64,000 bases of DNA from Aphelocoma coerulescens. Taxonomy: Eukaryota; Chordata; Aves; Passeriformes; Corvidae. The DNA is taken from NCBI RefSeq assembly GCF_041296385.1, contig NC_091017.1:78731055-78795054 (forward strand), given 5' to 3'. Shown here in pieces: positions 23,911 to 37,595 of this stretch; the first letter of the stretch is position 1; the number at the start of each line of letters is the position of its first letter. The notes below the pieces were generated by a model. It saw only the letters and a program-made list of their open reading frames with translations. It ran no database searches and was not told where the DNA came from. The position numbers and the translations under genes were made by a program.

Positions 23911-25334
23911 TGGGGGGTTCTGGAGCTTTTCATCCACAAACATTCCCAGTCCTGCTCCCAATCCATCCTCCCCCAGCCTGTCCTTTACCCCCAGCTGCTC
24001 CCACCAGCTCCAAACACAAAAGCACTGGGATTTCCACACGGAATTCCCGCTGCCAACACCTTCCCAGTGCTCTGCTCCCAGCAGGTCTCTCTCTTCGGGA
24101 TCATTTCTCTCCCTGACTGTCTTTTTGCCACTCCGAGTTATTTTTCACAGCAGCGTCACCCGGGCCGAGCCCGGCTCAATCTCCACTTGCATTTCCTGCT
24201 TTTATTTCCAGCTTCCATTTATTTTCCTGCCCCGGGCACTGCCTGCAGCCTCTGCTCCGCAGTTTAACCCCACGGAGGATCCAACCAGGGCTTGCTGTGA
24301 TTCCCTCTTCAAGCCTGAGGGCTCGGAGGACACTCAGGGAGCAAATCGGGCTCTTGAGCACCGACACCCCTCAAACTTTGCATTTTTAACTCCGTCATTA
24401 TTTACTATGACTCAAAGTTTCCAAGAAAAATTAAAGCCCAGCCTAACAAGAGCCCAGTCTGGAGCAGAATTTAACCAAGAATCTTGCATTTTATAGTTCT
24501 GGACCAGAGCCAGATCAGAGCATCAGCATGAAAAATGATTTAAAAAAAATCATTCTGATTTTGCTCTCAAGCTGCAGGACCTAAAGCTTGTCCTGGATAA
24601 GACACAGAGATCCATTCAAGGGGGAAAACCTAAAAAACTGAGCCTGAATCCAAACCGAGCTGCATCCACATCGCAGCTGTGGGAATGATTTGGAATTAGG
24701 TGTTAAAAAGCCATAACCTCACCCATACCTCCAAAAGACAGATGATTTTAAGGAAAATAAGAAAACAATTTCATTTCAAGGTTACTTTGCACAGATTTGG
24801 GAGACTCAAACAGGAATAAAATTAGATTTTGCTTCCCGGGAGAAAATAATCTATCGTTAACTTCACCCTGCCAGAAATTTAGGTTAAGAAATAAAATCCA
24901 GAAATGGAGATTAAGTGTAAAAAAAATATCAACATTTCATGGCAACGAGGCCCAAAGAACTGCTGGGTTTTTCCTCTCCCACTATTTTTAGCAGGTTTGA
25001 CCTCCCTTGTGCTGCACAATAATATTTGAGGCATTTTCCAAAAACACAAACAGCCCTGACGTGTTTTACTGAATCCATGGATGTGTCATCCCTCGAGTTC
25101 CCTTCCAGCACCTATTTTGGAATTCTCTCCCAAGGAAAGGCGGGCGGGTTTGGGTTTGCCTGGCACGGCTCGATCCGTGGCACGGCACCAACTGGAAATG
25201 GGCATTTTGAGCTGCTGATTCCCAGGCAGGAGACAACCAGGAGCAACGTGGGATAGCGGGAATTCGGGATTGGGGGATAAATCCAAACCCCAACCTCGGT
25301 TTAAAGAGAATTTCACTACAGGGAAAAGGAGGAA

Positions 25335-25597
25335 GAGGAGAGGGACTGGGGCCAAGGCCTGGAGGGCCAGGAGGCAGGGAATGGCTTCCCAGTGGGAAAG
25401 GGGAGCTTGGGGTGGGATGTTGGGAAGGAATTGCTGGCTGGGAGGGTGGGGAGGGGCTGGGCTGGAATTGCCAGAGCAGCTGGGGCTGCCCCTGGATCCC
25501 TGGCAGTGCCCAAGGCCAGGCTGGACATTGGGGCTTGGATCCAGCTGGGATGGTGGAAGTGGATGAGCTTTAAGGTCCCTCCAGCCCAATCCGAAGG
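25335..25597 (+). mobile_element. CR1 copy of the abundant subfamily
   Basis: From AGAGGGACTGGGGCCAAGGC to TTAAGGTCCCTCCAGCCCAA. Confidence 0.9.
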
Positions 25598-26482
25598 ATG
25601 ATGAGCAGGGAAATCTGGGAGATTAAAGGGTCAGTCTGGGATTTTCTGTCCTTGCTGAGGGAGCTGAGCTTGGACTTTCTATTTCTCCCAAATGCGACTC
25701 CTCCCTTCTGCAGGAAAATTCCCCCAGGTTGGTTCCTAAGCCAAGACCACAGGAAAATTCCCTCTGGATTGAAAATCCAAAGGTTTCCTCCATTCCGACA
25801 CCACCACTTGACCCTTCCTTGGTTCATCCATCCCATATCCCACAGCAGCTCCCCACTCCTGACCTGTTCCAGGCCTAGCCCAGCCCTCCTTACACCCAGT
25901 CCTAACCCCATGTCCTGCAGCACATTCCCACTGGGCCATTCCCACACCTGCACAGCAACAGCTGGGAAAGACTCCTTCAACAGGCACCACCTTTATCCAC
26001 AGCTTGCATTCCCTTGGGATCCGGCCACGTCTGCAGCCGTGTCCCTGCCCCAAAGGCCTGCCTGGAGCTGCCTCCACACTTCCAGCAACTCCTCCTACTC
26101 CGCAGCTCCACACTTGTCAGCAGGAGAGGGGAAAAAAGCTCCTAACCCTCATCCTCTCCCTTTCCATCCCTTTGGAATGTCCACGAGGGAGGAAAAGAGC
26201 AGAAACCAACGCTTGGCTTCTCAGAGAACCTTTTATGGGAAAACCTGGGACGTCTCTTCCCATCGCTGACAGATTTTAAGGAGGAGGTTTTGTTTGCTCT
26301 TTTTGTGGCGAGGGCAGAGCTGAGCCCTGGTCCCATCCCACACCCCTCTCCCTCGGCACCCTTGGCCCCAGCTGGGTGGGCAGGCAGAAGAAAACCATAA
26401 AACAAAGATCAGTAACAGGTCACTAAAAATTCCCCAGGATTCCTGGGCCAGCGTGGGGGATTCCCTGCCCCGGCAGAGGTTG

Positions 26483-26527
26483 GAGCTTGACGCTCTTTAA
26501 GGTCCCTTCCAGCCCAACCCATCTGGG
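26483..26527 (+). mobile_element. CR1 3' tip
   Basis: CTTTAAGGTCCCTTCCAGCC, then CAACCCATC. Confidence 0.75.
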
Positions 26528-26872
26528 AGGTCCGGAACAAAAGCCCCCTCTGCAGACTGGGACCTTTCCTTCTCTGCGCGCACTTTAAAATCCCAAAAGC
26601 ACCCAAAAAGCAGGAATGGGACCAGGCTCATCCTCAGCTCCCTGAGTGCCTCTGGCTGAGGATTCCCTGCCCTGCTGCTCCCTCGTGTCCCAGGGCCTGG
26701 AAGCACCGTGCAGGGTGTTTGTCCTGCCAGCCCCCACAGCAGAACCCGTTATCCCTATGCTCATTTTCCCAATCCAAATGGGTTTGGAAGCAGAGAGAGG
26801 AAGTTCCAGCAGGCAGCACACTGTGCATCCTCACTCCTGCGGCAGCCTGGGCATTCCCAAGAAATCAGGGAA

Positions 26873-26990
26873 TTGTTTAGAGCTGGAAAATACTCACAAG
26901 GATCAACAAATACAACTCCTGACCCCACACAGGGCGACTCCAACAATCCCACCCTGTCCCCGTGAGCTTTGGCCAAATAAATCTTTGCAA
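26873..26990 (-). mobile_element. CR1 fragment of the second subfamily
   Basis: AAGGATCAACAAATACAACT, then CAACAATCCCACCCTGTCCC. Confidence 0.7.
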
Positions 26991-27276
26991 TGACCCAAAG
27001 CTGCACCTGAAGATTTATTAAAGGAGGTTCTTTCTGAAAGCACAGACACAGGAAATCCTGCAGAGCCTGAGCTCCTGGATCTAGATTTTTCAAGGAATTA
27101 TGGCCCTGGGGATGGAAGCACCTTGACCAGGACAGTGTCCAGCAAAAGGGTCAGTCTGGAGCAGCTGCAGGCCTGGCCAGGGGTGACAAGGGACCTGCTC
27201 TGGTGGCAGCACAGCCCGAGGAGAGCCCTTCTGGTGGCTCCTTGAACCTACAGCGAGTCTGGACAGCTGCTCCCTG

Positions 27277-27770
27277 GGAATCACAGAATCCCTGAGGTTG
27301 GAAAAGACCTTTGAGATCATCGAGTCCAACCACAAATGCAGCAGCACCAGGGCCAGCACTGCCCCACGTCCCCAAGTGCCACATCCACACAGATTTAAAT
27401 CCCTCCAGGGATGGGGACTCCACCACTGCCAGGCCTGGACAGCCCTTTCCAGGAAGGAATTTCCCCAATATCCACCCTGAGCCTGCCCTGGCCCAGCCTG
27501 AGGCCGTTCCCTCTCCTCCTGTCCCTGTTCCCTGCCAGCAGAGCCCGACCCCCCTGGCTGCCCCCTCCTGTCAGGGACTTGTGCAGAGCCACAGGGTCCC
27601 CTTGAGCCTCCTTTGCTCCAGCCTGAGCCCCTTTCCAGCTCCCTCAGGAATTCTCCAGCCCCTTCCCAGCCCCGTTCCCCTCCCTGGACAGCTCCAGCCC
27701 CTCAGGGTCTCTCCAGAGCTGCCCCCAGCACTGGAGGTGCCCCAGCAGTGCCAGCCCAGGGGACGGGCAC
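27277..27770 (-). mobile_element. CR1 copy, GGTTGGAAAAGACC subfamily
   Basis: It starts ATCACAGAATCCCTGAGGTT and GATCATCGAGTCCAACCAC. It runs through CAGGGATGGGGACTCCACCA and GAGCCTCCTTTGCTCCAGCC. Confidence 0.92.
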
Positions 27771-29473
27771 TGCCCTGGCCCTGCTGCCACCCCGTGCCAG
27801 GGGTGTCACACACCTGCATGAGCAGAGGGAGCCGAGATTCCAGAGGGACACAGGGACATCCTGGCCCCCCAAATACCACCCTGGATCTGGGATAGGCACA
27901 GGACACCATCCCCTACTGATGGGACCCTTGGCCAGGCCAGTGTCACCGCTGGTCCCCAGCTCAGCACCTGACAGCCCAAGGGAAGCAGAGCCAAGCACCC
28001 TCTGGACTCCCAGGGAAGCGATTCCCAGAATCCACCTCCTCCAGGGGGTCACCTCCCCATCCCACTGCTGCCAGACCGTGCCTGCCCCAATCCCAAACCC
28101 TTCCCACCCTGTAGGACGCAAGGGAGCCATGCCAGGATTCAGGGTTTGGGATTGCCAAAGATTTCCTTCCCAGAGGATAACCCGAAGTGCTGCTCCTCCA
28201 TCCCTCTGAGGTGCTAACGATGGGATAAAACACCCAAACCTCGCTGGGAGCAGGGATAAAACTGTCACCATCCGGCATCCCAGGCAGTAACAGCAGTGGG
28301 GGGTTCCACCCCTTCCCTAGCCAAAAAGGGAACTAGAAAGGAGCAGCCACAAGCGTTAAATGCTGGTGGGTGGCACGAAGCTGCTCCAAAGCCGTTTCTG
28401 TGCTCCCAGGTGCGACTCTGAAAAGGGAATTTCAACATTCGCCCCCCCTCACCGGGGTTAAACAGCAGCGGAGGAGAATTTCAAGGAATAAAGAGACAAA
28501 AAAAAATTTCCCACTCTGGAAAATTCAAGAGGCTGGAGTGCAGCTCAGCACACGTGCAGAGTGAGCCACGCCAACAGCAGGGCCGTGTGAGCAGCTAATC
28601 AGTTAATATCGGAATAATGAGGAGCTGCTTCAAACATCAGGAGCAGGAAAGCTGCCAGAGAGAGGGGGTGGGAACCAAGGAAAACTCTTCTACGTGACTG
28701 GGCAAAGCAGAAGTAGGAATTATTCTATTTTTGACGGAATAGTTAATAAATATGTAAAAAGTACAACAGAGCAATGGAGACAAGAGATCCTCCGGGTGGC
28801 ATTCCCACATTTCCTTCACCAGGACTCTCGGAAGGAGCCAGCCCTGTTAACCAGGGCGATCTGGACACCCAAGTGCACTTGAATGTTGCAAACTCCGAAT
28901 GAAAATGCAATCATAAATCTCTGCTCCCGAAATCCAGCGCTTCCCAGCGGCTTTGCGCAAGGGAGGGACACGGAGCTGACATTGTGCAGGGGACACAGAA
29001 CCATTCCCTTGGACCGGCTCCAAAGCCAAAAAGCTGCAAAGGGAGCAGCACTGAGGGAGGATCAGGTGACAAAGGGATAAGAGAAGTGTCAGAGGGACAC
29101 TGGCAGGGGACAAAGCCTTTATAAACCCTTAAAAACCCCCCAGAACTGCAGGGCTCCAAGGGAAGCAGCGCTGGGGAGGGGGGACAGCAGGGCCACAAGT
29201 CAAGGTCACAGCTCAGCTCAGAGAGGGCAAGGAAAAGAGAAAGCAAAGCAGGAAAGATCCCTGTACCCCTTCCCACATCTCCAGGCAAATCTGCATCCCC
29301 ATCCCTCTGATCCTTCCAGAATCATCCCTGAAAGGTGAGAGCTGCGTGAGGAGCGACAGCAAGAACAGCAGCGGGATAATGAGCCATCAAAGCAGCTCTG
29401 CCAGGGAAAAGAGGGAATTCATTAAAAACCTGCAGCTAGGGAGGCAAAAAAAAAGATGAGCGAGTTAAAATTC

Positions 29474-29600
29474 CTCCTAACGCTCTGTGCCAGCTTAAAC
29501 CCAGTCCTAATCCTCTGTGCCAGCCTAAACCCGGTCCTAACCCTCTGTGCCAGCCTAGACCCGGTCCTAATGCTCTGTGCCAGCCTAGACCTGGTCCCAG
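29474..29600. repeat. 30-bp tandem repeat, 4 copies
   Basis: CTCTGTGCCAGCCTAAACCC recurs at 29,483, 29,513, 29,543 and 29,573. Confidence 0.9.
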
Positions 29601-30607
29601 CAATCAAAGCCACCAAATTTCCACCCTAGAGGAATTAAAGACACAGCCACAGAACTCAGCACTCCAGAGGCTTCAACGGGAAAGGATTCCAGTGGTGAGG
29701 GAAGAGTGGGGGAGGAAAGATCCATGGGAAGCTCCCGGCCGGAGAATCTCTGGCACAAACTGCGCCCAAAGTCCAGCCTGGAAACGCCTGGAAGGACGTG
29801 GCTGTGTTTGCTGTGTCTCCCTGGAAAAGCAGCACTCCTCCGTGCTGAGACAGGATAACTCAGGAAAGCTTTGGATGCAGGAGCATTCCCGGGATTTTCT
29901 CCATTAGGGAGCACTTCCTTCGTCTCTCCATGCTGCAGTTTCAGCCCAGACTGCAGCCCCGAGCTTTTCCTCATCCTCCCCAGCCCATGATGGATTGTGG
30001 GCCTGCCCTGCCTTCCCCAGATGAAGCAATCCCGGCCCTTTCAGTCTTTTCCCAAAGGTTCTGTTTGCTCTCCTTTGGGACAACGATTCCGACCCTCAGC
30101 TGCAGCCCCGGCCCGAGCTGCCAGATTGTGGCATTTACGGGGGAAAAGGACAAAAATTCCTCAAACCACACAGCCAGAAAGGCAGAGAGGAAAAAGTCTG
30201 TGGGGGTGGAAACCCCACGGGACTCTGCCTGCACCGGGATCAGCAGCCACGCTCCCGCTTTTCCACAACCCCCTCCGAGGACGAGCTCAGCTGCCAGCTC
30301 AGGATGAGATACTGCAAAGTCATCCCAGCGGCAGCTCCGGGGACATCCAAACGCAGCAGCAGAGCAGCCTTTCCCCGAAATTCCAGGGAAATCTCCCCTT
30401 TCAGCTTATCACCCCTCAGCACTGCCCTCACAGTCGTAATCGCCCGTGCTCCCGAGAGCCTGCACCCCATGGAACAGGAACGGGGATTCGCCAAGCTGTG
30501 CCCTGCTGCCAGGGATTCATGGAATTCCAGAAGGGAAGGGACTGGGGTGAGAAAGAAAATCCAGGGTATAAATAATGGAGCAGTGCAAGCTGTTGCCTTT
30601 GGATCAC

Positions 30608-31055
30608 AGCAGGGCTGGGAGAAAAGGGGTTCTGGAATTACAGGGATTCACATCTCGGAGCTGTCTGCAGAACCTCAGCACTGCCGAGGAGAAAGTGTCC
30701 CTAAAACCTGGGATAACTGAGGGCATTCCTTGAGGGAGAGGTAACAACGCTCCACACATTAAGTGAGAGCAGCCCAGATCATAAATGCTGGCTATTCCCC
30801 AGGAGAAATTCCTGGTATTTTTTCAGGAATTGCAGCAGAGCTGGGAGAAAAGGGTTTATGGGAATTGCAGGGATTCACCAGCTCTGTCTGCAGAACCTCA
30901 GCACTGCTGAGGGGAAAGTATCCCTAAAACCTGGGATAACTGAGGATAACCCTTCAGGCAGCGATGCCAGCGCTCCACACACTAAACCAGACCAGCTCGG
31001 ATCATAAATGCTGACTATTTCCCAAGAGAAATTCCTGATTCTTCTTCCTCCCCAC
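30608..31055. repeat. 226-bp tandem duplication, 2 diverged copies
   Basis: GCTGGGAGAAAAGGG recurs at 30,613 and 30,839. Both copies then run through CTGTCTGCAGAACCTCAGCA, CCTAAAACCTGGGATAACTG and GATCATAAATGCTG in the same order. Confidence 0.85.
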
Positions 31056-32747
31056 CAAAAAATTCGGGAGCTGCCCAGCATCAGCCAAAGCAGAGGGAAT
31101 GAGAACACAATTCCAGCAGCACTGCAAGGAGCTCTGCTTCAAAAGCCACTCAATTACAGACCCACGAGGAGAGGCCCAGGCTGGTTTTCAGGAGAGAAAA
31201 ATCAGGACTGGGATTTCTTTTTTTTCCTGCAGATTCCCTGTGTGGGTGGCAGGAAAATGGGCTGAAAGATCCTTCAAAAGCTCCTGGGAGGTTTTTATGA
31301 GCAGACAACTTAGAGCTGTTGCAGGCAGCTTCCCGAGCAAACTCTGTGGCCAGCACTCTTGTCTAGACAGCCTCTGCTGCTGCTTCTTTGCTGGGAGTTG
31401 ATATTCCATGAATTACTGCCCAGCAAAAAGGGATGGGGCTGATGGGAGATGGGATTCATGGAGCTGAGACAATGTCAGAACCACTCAGTGGCATTGTAGC
31501 TCTCAGTGTTCAGCCTCAGGGGGTTTTACAGATCCTGGGGATGGCTTTTGGGTGAATTCTGGGCGATTTCAATTCCTGCTGAGCCTGGGACCCTCAAGAG
31601 ACATTTCTCAGTCCTGGCATGAGGAAGGGGAAAACCCCAAAGCCGGTCCAGGCTGTCCTTCCTCTCTCCTACCCTGACAGACAAAGCCCAGCAATCCCAG
31701 GGAAGGTTGTCCCAGGAGGCACCAGAAGCTCCCTCTCCGCTCCGGAATCTCCCAGGGGAGCCGTTCATCCAGAGGCTGCCGCTCCTCCTCGTCCCACATC
31801 TGCACCACAGACATCGTCCTCGTGTCACCCCCACAGCAAACATCGGGCCAGCCTGGCCCCCTCCTCGGCAGCCTCCAGCTCCAGGGGATGCTCCTGCTCC
31901 CTGGGCTCCGGGAACGGCAGGGAAGGGACACGGCCGGGTTCGGGGTGTGACAGCACCGCTGGAAGGCAGAGCAGCGCCTGCCCCAAGCGCCAGCGCCAGC
32001 CTGGACACCGGGAAGCCACAACCAAGGCCGAGATGAGGTGGAGGGAGCAGATCCGGCTGGGACAGGGACTCCCGGGAGGTGGGAACAGGGACACAAGCCC
32101 TGAGCGAGCCCCAGCAGGGTCCACGAGCACGGACCAGGAATGGAAGGAAGGGAAGGTCCCCTTCATCCCAAGGCTGATCCAGGCTCTCCTTCCCCTCTCC
32201 TACCTGAGGCTGATGGACCAAGCCTGGCAATCCCAGGGAAGCTGTCCCAGGAGGGACCAGGAATTCCCTCACTGCTCCCCCACTCCGGAATACACCGGAC
32301 ACAAACCCAGCTCTGTGCCTGCCCGGACAAACTCCCCGAGCTTTTCTAAATCCAGAAAACTCAGCCCTGGCTCCGTCCCTACCAAACCCCTCTCTCCCAT
32401 CCCCACACAACTCCTGGAAATCCGGGATACCCCACAGGCAAACCTTCTTTAGCCGGGCTATTTCTCCACCCAGATCCATTTTCCATCGGAGTCTATCGCA
32501 GAGCTCGTACCAAAGGCACAGCTCCCAGCTCAGGAGATGCTGGGGGCTCAGGAACAATCCCAGCACTTGCTGGGCTCCATCCCCAGGTTTCTAAGGGAAA
32601 AGCCTCAGTTTTCCAAGCTCAGCTCCAGAATCCCAGATGCCCCAGGGCTGTCAGAATTCCAACTCAGCTCCTTTGGAAGCTGTAGGAGAAAATAACCCAG
32701 AGAACATTCCCTGGCCAGGGCATCAGCCCCAGCTCAGGATTCGAGAA

Positions 32748-32916
32748 GTTCCTGGCTGGGAGGGTAGGGAGAGGCTGGGCTGGAATTCCCAGGGAAGCTG
32801 TCCCTGGATCCCTGGCAGTGCCCAAGGCCAGGCTGGAGCAGCCTGGGACAGCGGAAGGTGGGTGGAACAGGATCAGGGAAGGCCCTTCCCACCCAAACCA
32901 TTCCATGACTCCCTGA
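32748..32916 (+). mobile_element. CR1 3' fragment, internally deleted
   Basis: GAGAGGCTGGGCTGGAATTC, CTGGATCCCTGGCAGTGCCC, then CACCCAAACCATTCCATGAC. Confidence 0.9.
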
Positions 32917-33234
32917 CCTGTCAAACATTCCATTCACAAGCCCCATAATCCTAAAAAACGAAGGCAGGAGGACCTCGAGCTCCTCTATCTCAGCTGACCC
33001 GGGCACAGGCAGGGAACGGCCACGGAACGACGCTGGAACAGGGAACGGGCATGGAAAAGCCAATGCCGGCCCCTGGCACGGAGGAGGAATGGGAATAACT
33101 GCAAAAGGAATTCGGGAACACGGCTGGGCTACAGGGCTGCTGTAAGGCCAGGCAGGAGCTGCTCGGCACAGACCACCCCAGCTGGCTCCCAGCTCTCACC
33201 CCTGCACTTACATTTACATTTCAGAGAGCTTCAG

Positions 33235-33955
33235 GAGAAATAATAAAGAATTTAAATGTGCAATTTACTGTTTCTTTATATTAACTATTATATGTGGTAT
33301 TATTATAATTTAAAATTATTTTTATATTAAAAATATTTTTATATAAATATTTATTATCTGTTTTATATTTATATATTATTATATATATTTATATCTATTT
33401 TTATATTGCATATTGTTCATATTATATATTACTATATATTAAACAGTATACTATATATAGTTATATATATTAACAATTATATATTTATATATAAAAATTT
33501 ATATTTATTATCTATATTTATATTTAGTTCTAGACTCTTATATATTGATATTTATTTTTATATACTATACTATTATATATTATATAAAAATATCTATTAA
33601 ATAGTATACTATATATTATATCTTGAAAATTATATCTTTTTACATAGATGTTTATATTTATATCTATTTATATATTTATATATTTATATTTATTTTATAT
33701 ATTATCTATTATTTTATCTATTATTTTATATATTATATATTATTTTATGTTATATATTATTTTATATGTTATATATTATTTTATATGTTATATATTATTT
33801 TATATGTTATATATTATTTTATATGTTATATATTCTATAACATTATTATAGAATATATTATTAACATTCTTTATATCAATTTTAATTACTATTAAAATAC
33901 TATTATCAATTTAATTACTATTAAATAATAATTTAAACAACTAAACAATTCTAGT
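33235..33955. repeat. AT-rich low-complexity DNA (TATA words)
   Basis: This is nearly pure A/T sequence. At about 33,730-33,835 a 22-bp unit, ATTATTTTATATGTTATAT, repeats about five times. Confidence 0.9.
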
Positions 33956-36900
33956 GAACAGAGTTCCAGATCTGGATGGTTTTACACAAAAGCCCAGCCT
34001 GGCTGATTAATCCCCGATTTTCCAGCAGGACTCCGGGAAGCACCAGCCCCGAGAGGGCTGATAAAGCCTGGAGCAGCAAGGAACAGCCCGGACAGCAAAC
34101 ACACACCTCCGAGCGAACAAAAAGCAGCGGGAGCTGCTCGGCAGAGGACACAAAAGCCCCGGAATCAGGCAGGGAATACCGAGGAGCACCTGGGAATGCC
34201 GAGCCTCGCCAGCACCCGGCACTGCCAGAGGCAGGAAAGGCGCAGGGACACCACCCACGCCAGGGATAAGCGAGCTCCAGGGAAACCACCCCGAAAGGGA
34301 CAATTCCTGCCAGAGCGGAGGGAAGGCAGCTCCAGCCTCTCAGGGAAAAGCTGAATTTTGCAGCACGACGAGATTTTCTCGTCATTTTTGGTTTTTTCCA
34401 TTAATTTTGTGGGGTGATGAGATTTTATCTGAGTTTAAAGTAGAGACACAAAAATGTTGTGAGCACACCTGTGCGGCCTCCCAGGGCGGCTTGAACTCAT
34501 CAGGCGCTGATTAAAAACCTCCTGAATTTATCAAACGCTGCTTAAAAATCCTTCATCAACGCCCAAAAGCTGCCGATGCGGCCCGAGAGCAGCCCAGGGA
34601 GGGACAGCCCAAGCTGTTTAACCAGAGAGGAGATTAAGAAGTGACTTAATCCGGGCTGAGCCCGGGGCAGGAGGTGACAGCGGGTGCTAAAGGACACTGC
34701 AGAGGAGCAGCGGCAGGGAAGGACGGCAGAACGCGCCCAGGCTGCAGCCAAGAGCTGCTTTTAAAAGATCTGAAATTCAGATATCACAGGGACAGCCCTC
34801 GGAGGCCAGGCTGAGCACAGGGCAAAGGGGGGAGGTTACAAACCCCGTTTTATGGGGTGCCATGAGAAAACCCCACTGGTACCCATCCCCACTCAGCGAC
34901 CAGGGCCAGGATATCACCGACTGCCCCCAAAAATAAATACAAACCCAGCCCAAGGGGACAGAAAGAGCAACAAACTTCAATTAAACGCAATAAAAATGAG
35001 GGCCCTTGGGTGTCAGAGTTCAGCCAAGAGCTGGTTTTTTAAGCCAGGAAGTTTCTCTTCCCCTACAAGGTTTTCCGACCCTGCAGAATTAAGGGATTCT
35101 TCAAAACCCAGACCAAGAGGGGACCCAAAATTACTCTGTAAAATCAGGTGTGAGGAGAGAGAGGGAAAAAGAGGAATGAGACCAGCAGAAGGGAGCGGAA
35201 TTAGAAGCAACGGGCGGAATTAGGAGAGGCTGAAAAGCAGCAAAGACATCCCAGCTTTGATTCCAGGAGCATCACAGAGCTCCCCACAGATCCCCGAGCT
35301 CGGTGTCCTCCAAACACCCCATACCTGGGGGGGAACAGAGCCCTGGCCCAGCTCCTCACAGCCCCGGGACTGGGGCAGCGCTTCCCTGGGTCCCAATTCC
35401 CATTTGGGAAGCAATTCCTGTCTCCCAGAGCTGCACAATGGAGCCCCCAGAGCCAGAGGGAGAGCGGGGCTGGAAGGGACTTCAAGGAGGAGCCTCCTCC
35501 TTGCCCGGCCCTAGGGCAGCAATTGCTGCCCTCGGCCTTTCCCACCCCAAAGCTCTCCCTGCTGGGCGGGACACGAACCCACCCAGACAGATCCAGGGCT
35601 GGGCCCTGCACTTCCCATCTGAATCCCTCCGGCCCCCCGGGAACATCTCCGAGGAGCCAGGAACTGATGAAACCCCAATTCTGCAAACCAAGGAGGAGCA
35701 GAAACTCACAAAATCCCAATTCTGCAAACCAAGGAGACCAGGAACTGATAAAACCCCAATTCTGCAAACCCAAGGGGGGCAGGAACTGATAAAACCCCAA
35801 TTCTGCAAACCAGTGAGGGGCAGGAACTCACAAAACCCCAATTCTGCAAACCAAGGAGGAGCAGGAACTGATAAAACCCCAATTCTGCAAACCCAAGCAG
35901 CAGCACCCTGGGCACTCCAGCCAGGCTCGGAGCCGTGCTCTGGGAATGCTGGTCCTGGAGGAGAAGCCAGCCTGGCTCCTGGACACACAATTATTCCATG
36001 ATGCCCACAAGAAATGAGTCACCTTTTTTTTTTTAAAGAAGTTTCCACCATCCTCTTCTCCTGACTCTCGTGTTTACCCTGAGCTGCTGCAGATTAACCC
36101 CAAATCCCTGCTGCTCGTTCATGTTCCTGCTGAAATATCCCCACACCCAACAGCAAATGAGTAAAACCCAAACCTCTCCCAGCCCAGACACTCCGAGTGT
36201 TTCTCCTGTGGGAATGCAAAGCCCCACATCAAGCCCAACTCCTCACCTAACTTTAATACCAAGAAACAAGATCAGCCGCACTTTGTCCTCTGAAATGGGA
36301 AAAAAACCCACCCACACTCTTCATCCCGGCAGTTCCCACCCATCCAAACCAGTTTTTGAGGATTAATAAATCTAATTCCCAGCACCTCCCGCTGTTCAGG
36401 TTACCTTGAAAAGTTTCCCGGGAGAACTCCGGGAAGAAAACCGCGAGAAGTCCAAATAAACGAAGGAATGGGGGACTCAGAAGCGAATCCAGAGCTCTGC
36501 TGCTCCACAGACTCAAGGCTCTGCCACTCGAGCTCCGTGCCAGCGCTGCAGCACCGCTGCGAGTCCCGCAGCCCCGAGCCCCTGCTTTGTAAAGAGGCCC
36601 CAGGAGCGGCTCCAAACCATGACTTGGGGAAACCGAAGGCACAGCAATGAAGGGGTGCGAGGGGGGCTCCAGCCCTGAGTGCACCCAACCATCCCCACCT
36701 GGCACCGATTCCCTCCCTCGCAGCACCTGGGGCTGACGAGGAGCAGCTGAAACCCCAAATTCCCCTCACGACAGGCACCAAACTCGGCCCCGAATTTAAC
36801 TCCGAGATAACGCAGCTGTTCCCATTTTAACCCGAGTATTTTTGTAACGCTCCTGTCTCCCCCCTTCTCTCAGCGATCAGAATGTGGTTACAAGCAGTTA

Positions 36901-37229
36901 TAAATATCCTCTCTCCATTCATACCGCCCCTAATCCAGGGGATAACACACACACACCTGCGCTCAGACAACATTTTGGGTGGATTTGGAGAACTTCTGCA
37001 TCACTTTAAAGGCGGGGAAGGAGGGATGAGTTATCTCAGCATCTCAGGGCAGCGATGCTGACTTGGTCCAGCAAGCCGGAACAGGGCTTAGGTGCGGATA
37101 ATTGAGCTAAAATAATCGCATTTTTTGAGGAATCGGGTGATTCCTCATCGGACACACCTTTTAGATTAACACCACAAAGCCACTGGAGCAAAAGCCGCCC
37201 TGCCGCACAAATAAATCCCAAAAGAACGG
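33956..37229. other. Intronic DNA near EXOC6B exon 1
   Basis: Only the 40-bp repeat at 35,657-35,900 stands out. The AT-balanced part at 36,780-37,000 is non-repetitive. Confidence 0.5.
35657..35900. repeat. 40-41-bp tandem repeat, 6 copies
   Basis: AAACCCCAATTCTGCAAACC recurs at 35,671, 35,711, 35,751, 35,792, 35,833 and 35,874. Confidence 0.95.
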
Positions 37230-37595
37230 CAGACGCAGGGGGATGGATGGAGCAGGGAAGGGGCAGCGCTGCCGGGCCGGGGCGGGCTCGGCACCCCGCG
37301 GACGGAGCGGGGCTGTCCCGGGGCGGGGGGCGCGGAGCGGGGGAAGGGGCTGGGCGGGAGAACAAAGGAGCCGCGGGCAGCCCGAGGGGTGCCGGCTGCG
37401 GACGGGACCGCGGCGCGGTCAAAGTGACAGAAACCGACAAAGGGCACGAGCGGCTTTCCCCGGGAAACTCCGGCACAGCCCTGGGAAACCCTCCCCATGC
37501 CCGGAGCTCCGAGGAGCCGCAGCCGAGAGGGACAAGGATGCCCCGCTCCCCCCCGCGCCCGCCGCAACGCCCGCGGCTCCGGGCAGGGCGCGCAC

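Larger units (their letters stand above)
23911..27276. other. Intronic DNA, mostly unique
   Basis: Besides the CR1 pieces listed, no feature was recognised. The part 24,380-25,060 is AT-balanced and non-repetitive and could hold regulatory sequence, but no motif decides this. Confidence 0.5.
27771..32747. other. Intronic DNA with local duplications
   Basis: Contains the 30-bp repeat, the 226-bp duplication and a spaced duplication (31,638-31,770 and 32,168-32,310). No exon was recognised. The 346-codon minus-strand frame at 31,526-32,566 has no family match that I can see and crosses the duplication. Confidence 0.5.
408..37595 (-). other. EXOC6B: EXOC6B intron 1 (37 kb)
   Basis: This is the interval between the two recognised EXOC6B exons. 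No further exon of EXOC6B or of another protein was recognised in it. Long open frames inside it run through CR1 copies or minisatellites, often on both strands, which is the signature of repeats and not of genes. A small nested non-coding RNA could not be excluded. Confidence 0.85.
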
